Assembly (NCBI RefSeq): GCF_031143425.1
Contig: NC_090445.1
Coordinates: 823,148,817-823,212,816, forward strand
Reading direction: 5' to 3'
Source of the DNA: Pleurodeles waltl
Taxonomy: Eukaryota; Chordata; Amphibia; Caudata; Salamandridae
Length of the DNA: 64,000 nucleotides
Both the position numbers and the translations under genes were made by a program. Positions 57,205 to 64,000 of the stretch are shown here, in pieces. Below the pieces are notes generated by a model. It saw only the letters and a list, made by a program, of their open reading frames with translations, had not been told where the DNA came from and did no database searches. Each line of letters starts with the position of its first letter. Positions within the stretch are counted from its first letter, which is position 1.

Positions 57205-59196
57205 ATGAAATTCTTTAAAGCATTCAGGAGCGCGATGAAGGGGGAGTCTTACATTAAAGCGAGCGTAGGAGAGGAAACGCCACCCGAAGGTACACCAGCT
57301 TACATTGTAATGGAAGAGAAGGGGGTAGCTCCGTGCCTTTGGCTAAAGCAATGGCACAAGTTGACAGAGAAACATGGGAGCGTAGCGTTCCCGATACATG
57401 GGACATTCAATATAAGGATCCTAGAGAATTTGAGATTCACGATGTACGACATGAAGGTGCCTCCAAGGCCAGCCCAGTTTGAGGCTCTAGCGATTTGGGA
57501 ACTAATGGCCAGACAGCAACAGCAGAAGAAGTTTGAGACCAGGATGAGAAAGATAGAAAAGACACTAGCGGATGCTAGGTGGGATAATGCACAAAAGGTG
57601 TGGAGGTCAGATGTATTGCAGGGGATTAAATTGTTTCCCGCAATTACTAAGGAAGAAGAGGAGACAGGTAAGAAAGCTACCTGTAAGACGGACAGGAAGT
57701 GTTCCAAGGATAGAGAGGACGAGGAAAAGTTGAGAAGAGAAGAGGAGTTAGAGGATGAGGAGTTAATAATGCAATTGCTGAACGACCGTCCACCACCTTA
57801 TGCGGAGAATGGACAAGGTCCAAGTACCAGTTCTGCCCCTCCGGCACCGGTACAGAACAGTGAAACCCAGAGTTCAGGAGCGTCATCGGGATCTAAGGAC
57901 TCGAGTTTATTGTTTACCCCGCAGATACCGCAGGTTAGGAGAATATATCCAGATGTGCCCATGTTGAAACCAGCAGAAAATTATCAGCCGCAGATGCCAG
58001 GGTACTTAAACAGTGATAACAGTGCAGGAATGATTCTAGATCCAACCGTAAGGGGAGTACAGAATGGTCACAACCAGACATTGTCACAAGCCGAATCAAC
58101 CCAGTTTTTGATGCCTCAGAAGCAGATACAAGGGGGAAACGCACATACTCAGATGACGGGGAACCAGATGGGCATGCCGGCAATGATGACCCATGGTGTG
58201 GGAATGAACATGCCCCAGAACATGGGAAATGGACAGAACCCAGACGCGATATCACTACCCATTACTGTAGGTCCACCGGTACCTTTGTACAGTCAGCCTA
58301 ACTTAGGTATGAGCGGTCAGGGACCAATGCTGCAGAGTGGGACAGAAAGGAGGTGCATAGAAAACACCCCAGGGATAACTCCGATAGCGGCTCAGCCAAC
58401 TGGATCTGGGTCCTTGATGGAGTTTAGTCCCATATGTGCTCAGTCGACACTGGTGAGGTCGAGTCCCCCACTGATAATACCTCTAACATCGAACACTGAA
58501 AAGTTGCCGCAACCATCAATGGCAGTCGATGTGAACGCTACACTGATGGGGGTGAATGCGCAACAGCTGACACAGTGGTTCAACAGTTTAAATTCCACAC
58601 AAGGTTCAGCCAGTGGGAGAGGAGAAGACTATATGAATAGGGTCAGGTTGAACATGGAAGCACAAGAATTGGTGGAAGGGACTATGGGTGTGAATAGGTT
58701 AGAGTCCTACACGGAAGAAGAGCTGAGGTATCTATGTCCCAGGATTACGAAGGAAGTGAATAAGGTACATAAGAGCTTGCAGGAAGCAGCTGACAGAAAC
58801 GGGGTTGACATAGACAAGATGAAACACTTGAGCAGAAGCTACAGGTTGGATTTTGGGACCACAGATTTTGAACACATGAGGTCAGCAGGCATGAAGGCAC
58901 ACCTTAGAGAATTGCTGCAGAGTGCCCAAGTGTGGAGATGTCTAGACAAGTGGGAAAGCAGGTGGGTAAAGAGGAAGGAAAAGAGGAGGGACAGTGCTAC
59001 AGAGCATAGTGAGAAAAGACCACAAAGCACCGAGACAGTAACCATGTTACCAATGAGGGAGACAGCAGGGGGAAAATTAATACATGTACCATGGCACAGA
59101 AGTGACATTCAGTCTTTTACGGACGATTTTCCCAAACTAAGAGAGAAGCCGATTGAATGGTATCAGCAGAAAGCCTTTCACATTGTTTTGTCATGA
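57205..59196 (+). pseudogene. ERV gag, truncated at the start of capsid
   Basis: The 663-codon frame is a retroviral structural polyprotein. The N-terminal matrix-like region lacks a Gly at position 2, so no myristoylation signal is seen. Residues 165-190 are highly charged. A PPPY late-domain motif at residues 196-199 would recruit budding machinery. A long Pro/Gln/Met-rich middle part (about 200-480) and a helical segment follow. Near the end, PMRETAGGKLIHVPW and FPKLREKPIEWYQQ look like the beginning of capsid. The frame then crosses the deletion junction and ends after eight residues at 59194-59196. The major homology region and the nucleocapsid zinc knuckle are absent. It overlaps the pol frame by 44 bp. 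Confidence 0.85.
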
Positions 59197-60661
59197 ACGT
59201 GATGCATGTTCTTTGTCTGTCTTGACCCAAGCCCATGGTGGCGTAAACAGACCAGTAGCGTATTTTTCAGCTACTTTGGATCCGGTCGCAGCAGCACTCC
59301 CAGGGTGTTTGCGCGCCGTAGCAGCAGTTGGTATCAGCCTCACTCAGAGTGAAGGAATAGTGATGGGACACCCAGTAAAAGTCATGGTCCCTCACTCAGT
59401 TGAGATACTTTTGACCCGCTCCCGAACGCAGCACATGACCGGAGCAAGACTCACAAGGTATGAAACGATAATTCTGGGCTCACCGAATGTGCAGCTGAAA
59501 AGGTGCACTACGTTGAATCCAGCAACCTTGCTCCCTGGAGAAAATGCTGAAATTGAGAACGCTGAAGACGTCGAGCATGACTGCCTTCAGGTGACTGAAT
59601 TTTGCACAAAACCTCGACCGGACATTAAGGACACTAAGCTTGATGAAAATGACCAAATTCTTTTTGTTGATGGTTCATGTCTAAGAGACGGGATGGGGAT
59701 TTTGAAAGCAGGATATGCTGTATGTACTGTAACAGGGGTCTTGGAAGCGGGATGGCTTCAAGGAGTCTATTCTGCACAAGTAGCAGAACTTGTAGCCCTT
59801 ACCAGAGCATGTCAACTATCTGCATTGATGAAAGTCACCATTTACACTGATAGTCAATACGGGTTTGGGATTGTGCATGACTTTGGACAACTATGGTCAC
59901 AGAGAGGTTTTCTGACTTCTTCAGGATCCCCAGTGAAGAACGGGGAGAGGATAAGGGAATTGTTACACGCCATTCAAGTGCCAGCCGAAGTTGCAGTGGT
60001 AAAGTGTAGTGCTCACACGAAAGGACAGGACTATGTTTCTCTGGGAAATGCATATGCGGATCAAGTCGCAAGATTTTGTGCCTTGAACTGTATATTACTC
60101 AGGGATGATTGGAATTCGATAAGTGAGCCAGAACTCGAACCAGCTGAAGCATTTGCCTTGAAAGTCGTAGATACAATAGATGAATTAAAAGCATTACAAA
60201 ATAATGTAAGGGAGGATGAAAGAGATTCCTGGATTAAATCACAATGTATAAAGAGACAAGACGAGTTATGGGTTTCACATGAGGGAAAATTTGTTTTGCC
60301 AAACAGTCTCTTATCACAGCTTGCGCGGTTCTATCATGGGCAAGCTCACCTAGGGAGAGATGCCATGATAAGATTGTTCAAAACTGATTGGTTTAACCCC
60401 AGATTTCGTCAAGCTGCAGAAGCAGTTTGCCATCGATGTGTCACTTGCCAGCAGATGAACCCAGGAAAGGGAACAGTTGTGAACGCGAGCCACATTGGTA
60501 GGGCAAGCGGGCCTTTTAGTCATATGCAGATGGACTTCATTGAGATGCCTGTGCATGGGGGTCTGAAATACGTGTTGGTGATTGTGTGCATTTTTAGTCA
60601 CTGGATTGAGGCATACCCCCACGTAGAAATGACAGCCTTACAGTTGCGAAGCTATTGCTGA
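59153..60661 (+). pseudogene. ERV pol, first part: reverse transcriptase connection, RNase H and integrase N-terminus
   Basis: The real pol sequence begins after the deletion junction (about 59172) with KPFTLFCHERDACSLSVLTQ, the connection domain; the polymerase domain and its YxDD site are missing. RNase H follows with the catalytic set FVDGSC, QVAELVALTRA, YTDSQYGF and GNAYADQ, so it appears complete. The integrase zinc domain has the HHCC pattern (HGQAHLG and CHRCVTC), and the first catalytic Asp is in MQMDFIEM. A one-base deletion near 60643 shifts the frame to a stop at 60659-60661; the remainder of integrase lies in another frame. Confidence 0.85.
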
Positions 60662-62106
60662 GGGAGTTGATACCACGTTTCGGATTCCCGATCTCTTTAG
60701 AATCAGATAGGGGAAGTCACTTCAATAACGAGGTGATAAAGTTACTTTGCGAAGCGCTGAACATTGAGCAAAAGCTGCATTGTAGCTATCGCCCTGAAGC
60801 CTCAGGACTGGTGGAGCAAATGAATGGTACACTGAAATCAAGAATGGTGAAAATATGTGCATCGACAAATTTGAAATGGCCTGACGCATTGCCCTTAGTG
60901 CTAATGTCAATGAGGAACACCCCTGATAGAAAGACTGGATTGTCTCCGCACGAAATTCTCATGGGCAGGGCTATGAGACTTCCTGCAGTTCCCGCAAACG
61001 CGCTTTTGAATATTACAGATGATATGGTGTTAGACTACTGCAAGGGTCTGGCTGACGTGGTTCGCTCTTTCTCTCACCAGGTGGAAGCGACCACCTTGCC
61101 ACCGATCCAAGGTCCAGGACACGCACTGAAAGCAGGTGACTGGGTCGTGGTAAAGAAGCACGTGAGAAAGTCGTGTCTGGAACCCCGTTGGAAAGGCCCT
61201 TTCCAAGTGATCCTGACGACAACTACCGCTGTGAAGTGTGCGGGGGTTCCCAACTGGATTCACGCCAGTCACACAAAGAAGGTGTTGTGTCCCACAGATG
61301 AGGAAGTTGAAGCGCTGAAACTACCAGTGCCTGACAAAGCAGTGCTGAGTGCTGTGACAGAGCAAAACCGAACTGAAGGCGAACAGGCAGGAACGGAAGA
61401 GAGGGAGATATTCTCTGAGGACGAAGAGACCAACTCGCTTGGGGGAGACCAAGGAGAAAGTTCCGACAGCGACGAAGCAGCTGAGGGTAGCAAAGAGCCT
61501 GAAGCAGCTGAAGGTGACAAAGAACCTGAAGCAGCTGAAAGTGATAAAGAGCCTGACGAAAGTAACGGTGACGAAGGGCTCGAAAAAGGTGAGAAAGCAG
61601 GAGAGCCTGATCAGAGGAGGGCTTTCCCAGAAGCAGACGATACAGAAAAGGAAAAAGAGAACGTGATTGATTCCCCAGGAGAAGGGGACAAGGCAGAACA
61701 GAACGAAAAAGTTCAAGGTTCCACAGAAAAGACAGCAGGTCCATCAAATGGACACGGTGCAAAGAGGAGACTAAGTATATCACCAATAAAAGAAAGGACT
61801 AAAGAAAGTTTGGACGACGGAGAAAGGCCAAAAGTGAAAGAGAAAAGAAAGGAAGTAACTGTTGTGGAACAATCCTCAAGTGAAGAAAAAGACTTGACTA
61901 AAGAGGAAAGTACCAGCGAAGCAGAATTAAAAAGGGAAGCAAAATTGAAAAGGAAAAGGATACCAAACAGGAGATATTCCGGTCCTGAATGGGCATATGC
62001 AGTCAATGACGATTGGACTGACGAGTTTGTATCTCTAAGCATCGAGAACGAAGAAGAAGAAGAGATACCAATAGAAAAGAAAAGTTTTATGGACTCTGTC
62101 GATTGA
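60655..62106 (+). pseudogene. ERV pol, second part: integrase catalytic core, C-terminal domain and a long acidic extension
   Basis: This frame continues integrase with the second catalytic Asp (LESDRGSHF) and the Glu (VEQMNGTLKSR). A C-terminal domain follows (AGDWVVVKKHVRK, PRWKGPFQVIL, WIHASHTKKV), ending near residue 225. Past that, where most retroviral integrases stop, the frame stays open for about 260 more residues. This part is rich in Glu, Asp and Lys, with repeated EAAEGDKEPEAAE-like units, then Lys/Arg-rich stretches and a Trp-containing end (SGPEWAYAVNDDWTDEFVSL). The extension has no known domain that I can name and does not overlap env, which starts about 256 bp later. Confidence 0.8.
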
Positions 62107-62320
62107 AAGGGCAATAAATGATATTGCTTGCTACAATATAACGTGAAACAAACAACAAGCTGAGACATTGCTAAACCGGATGAGACATTTGCTAAACTGA
62201 TAGAGACTGAGTTATTGCCGAATTGAGACAAATGCTGCTAACCGATAAGTGACTGGCCTTTTGAAGAAGACGGTGTGAACATTGCGCTCGTTCAGCTTTG
62301 TAACTGAATTGCTAAATAGT

Positions 62321-62331
62321 TTCTTTTATAG
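62321..62331 (+). promoter_or_regulatory. Candidate env splice acceptor
   Basis: TTCTTTTATAG, a short pyrimidine tract ending in AG, 31 bp upstream of the env ATG and after the pol stop. It is the expected place for the acceptor of the spliced env message. Confidence 0.5.
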
Positions 62332-62362
62332 GTGCTTCCAGCTCTCTGATTCTATACAGATC

Positions 62363-63994
62363 ATGACGCAAAACAGTAGAAAGAAATATTGTAAATATGT
62401 GTGTATAGGCTTTATAATTGCATGCGTACTAATAATAATGGCAATAGTGCTTGGAATGCATGGAAAGGGTGAGGATGAGAGAATTGATGCTTCTACTATT
62501 GCTCCTGTTACTGTCACTGAACTAACCGCATTGAAAAGACTAGCATTAGATGAGAGACTCTTGCATGATAGGAAGGAGCTTTCGTATAACGTTTTCTATC
62601 GCTTGCTAACAGAATATGTTGAGACTATGGATGCGAAGGATTGTTATGTGTGTACACAAATACCGACATCAGTGAAGGAAGGGGTGACATATCACCACAT
62701 GCCTCTTACATACGGGATTACATGTAGTATAGTAATGTCTAGGTTTTATGGTCAAACTAACATACAGTATTTTTATTCAAATTATGATGTTACCTTTGCT
62801 TATGTTCCTATAATAGCGCAGCTAAGCCAGATTGCTAAAGATTGGGATGCTAAAATAATGAGAGAATTTTTCGAGCCAATGCAACCTTTTGAAACGGCTC
62901 ACGCTCATAGGGAAAACCTTACCTGCTCGCTCTCTGCAATAGAAATAAGCTTTTTAGATCGCACAGATAATAGAAGAGCACAAATGAAGGCGAAATTAGA
63001 AAAGGAGCTACATAAGAGGACTTCAGTAGATAATTATGATTTTGCTGCAATAAAGACGCAAGGGAAAATAGCTTTAGATGCTTGGCATGTAGGGAAATTT
63101 TGTATATATCGAGGTGAATCTTATTATGACAACATTTTTGTAGGAGCGAGTGAGTGTAAACATACGTTTATCTTTAAGGCCAAATGGACATTCATGAGGA
63201 ACGGACTTGACCCTGTCATTCCAGGTGTATATTACATTTGTGGGTATAATGCCTATTATCGTCTTCCAAAGGGATGGTGGGGGAGATGTTATTTGGGTAT
63301 AGTGTTCCCAAAGGTTTATCAACTGGATGACCTATCGATGATTCAAAAGACACCTGGATCCCATCGTATCCAGAAAAGAGAGACCGCAGCTGCTGTGGTA
63401 GGAGATATATTTGGAGCCATGATTCCTTCATTGGGAGTTGTGCTGAATTCCATCAAAATAAGAAAGTTGTCTACTATAGTGGATAACATGTTGACAAAGT
63501 TTTCAGGTGCTATAATCCTGATAGATGCTGAACTTGCAGCGGAAAGAGCTATGACTCTTCAAAATAGGCTTGCTTTAGACATTCTTTTAGCAAAGGATGG
63601 TGGCGTTTGCAAAATGCTTGGTGCACAACACTGTTGTACCTATATTCCTGACAATAGTGTGAAAATTAAAACTATGCTTGCTAATTTAACAAAAGAGAGT
63701 GCAGATTTGAAGGAACTGAAAGAACAAGGAGTGTGGGAGAAGGTTGGAAAAGGACTTGCTTCAGTGGGACATTGGATTGGGGGAATTTGGAATGGAATAT
63801 TACTGAAAATAATAGAAGGAATATTAATAGTAATAATTTGCATATTTGGAATATGGGGAATAAAAAGGGGAATAATAATGATTATGGAAAGAATTAAAAG
63901 AAGAAAAGAAGAGAAAATTATGAAAAGAATGGCAAAAGAATACAAAGCGCAAACTAGGGGGATTAAAAGGAAAAGGGAACTGACAGAATTTTAA
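62363..63994 (+). CDS. ERV env glycoprotein, open frame (543 aa)
   Basis: The start is the ATG at 62363; a longer frame upstream lacks an ATG. Residues 12-32 are a strongly hydrophobic leader or signal anchor preceded by basic residues. The surface subunit runs to a dibasic HRIQKR site at residues 334-339, a weak furin site because Arg is not at P4. A small-residue-rich fusion-peptide-like stretch (TAAAVVGDIFGAMIPSLGVV) follows. The transmembrane subunit has heptad-like helices, a QNRLALDILLAKDGG segment typical of gamma/epsilon Env, and C416/C424/C425, spaced CX7CC instead of the usual CX6CC. A membrane anchor lies near residues 480-501, followed by a very basic tail of about 40 residues. 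The frame is intact; expression is not shown. Confidence 0.85.
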   Translation: MTQNSRKKYCKYVCIGFIIACVLIIMAIVLGMHGKGEDERIDASTIAPVTVTELTALKRLALDERLLHDRKELSYNVFYRLLTEYVETMDAKDCYVCTQIPTSVKEGVTYHHMPLTYGITCSIVMSRFYGQTNIQYFYSNYDVTFAYVPIIAQLSQIAKDWDAKIMREFFEPMQPFETAHAHRENLTCSLSAIEISFLDRTDNRRAQMKAKLEKELHKRTSVDNYDFAAIKTQGKIALDAWHVGKFCIYRGESYYDNIFVGASECKHTFIFKAKWTFMRNGLDPVIPGVYYICGYNAYYRLPKGWWGRCYLGIVFPKVYQLDDLSMIQKTPGSHRIQKRETAAAVVGDIFGAMIPSLGVVLNSIKIRKLSTIVDNMLTKFSGAIILIDAELAAERAMTLQNRLALDILLAKDGGVCKMLGAQHCCTYIPDNSVKIKTMLANLTKESADLKELKEQGVWEKVGKGLASVGHWIGGIWNGILLKIIEGILIVIICIFGIWGIKRGIIMIMERIKRRKEEKIMKRMAKEYKAQTRGIKRKRELTEF

Positions 63995-64000
63995 TGGAAT

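Larger units (their letters stand above)
54660..63994 (+). mobile_element. Endogenous retrovirus, gamma/epsilon-like, internally deleted
   Basis: LTR, leader, gag, pol and env are present in retroviral order. The deletion joins gag near the start of capsid to pol at the connection domain, removing most of capsid, nucleocapsid, protease and the polymerase domain of reverse transcriptase. Integrase has one frameshift. The env frame is open. RNase H, integrase and the transmembrane subunit resemble gamma- and epsilonretroviruses. The element continues past the window edge. Confidence 0.85.

Noticed and set aside
57300..57707. Minus-strand frames opposite gag and pol
   Set aside because: Antisense shadows of the retroviral genes with no independent support.

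Overview
The window looks like intergenic DNA from a giant vertebrate genome, most likely a salamander. It is built from nested transposable elements, and I see no host gene, rRNA, tRNA or CRISPR. The main pointers to a urodele are large PIF/Harbinger elements with GGCCCTCATT termini, vertebrate L1/Tx1-like and Penelope-like retroelements, a palindromic MITE, a hAT MITE and a gamma/epsilon-like endogenous retrovirus (ERV). A newt such as Pleurodeles, whose genome is reported to be Harbinger-rich, fits best; the species call is inference.

Layout. 1-7.1 kb: mostly featureless, with one 143-bp MITE and one gene remnant. 7.1-10.3 kb: two non-autonomous Harbinger-like elements. 10.5-19.7 kb: a near-intact autonomous Harbinger element (H1, 9.2 kb). 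21-23 kb: a decayed Penelope-like element (PLE1) on the minus strand. 24.2-40.25 kb: an L1/Tx1-like LINE on the plus strand, split between ORF1 and ORF2 by a second, decayed and inverted Harbinger element (H2, 27.4-36.1 kb). 40.27-48.23 kb: a second Penelope-like element (PLE2) with 1.2-kb inverted arms, itself interrupted by a 2.3-kb LTR-like insertion with a perfect 5-bp target duplication. 48.9-49.5 kb: a hAT MITE with a perfect 8-bp target duplication. 51.1-52.4 kb: a purine-rich block. 54.7-64 kb: an ERV (5' LTR, truncated gag, partial pol, env) whose 3' LTR lies beyond the window.

Most interesting. H1 and H2 share a three-gene layout: a DDE transposase, a Myb/SANT-like protein (MybA, intact in H1 as a spliced 392-aa reading frame), and a second Myb/SANT-like protein (MybB) with a long Ser/Thr/Pro-rich tail. 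MybB is transcribed divergently from the transposase across a GC-rich spacer with CCAAT boxes. Canonical PIF/Harbinger elements carry a transposase and one Myb-like protein, so the conserved third gene is the best candidate here for something undescribed. H1 has only two small lesions (a stop in the acidic transposase tail and a one-base deletion in MybB), so it is young. H2 carries a 99-bp GT-AG segment inside the transposase catalytic region that is exactly absent from H1, an apparent intron presence/absence difference within one transposon family.
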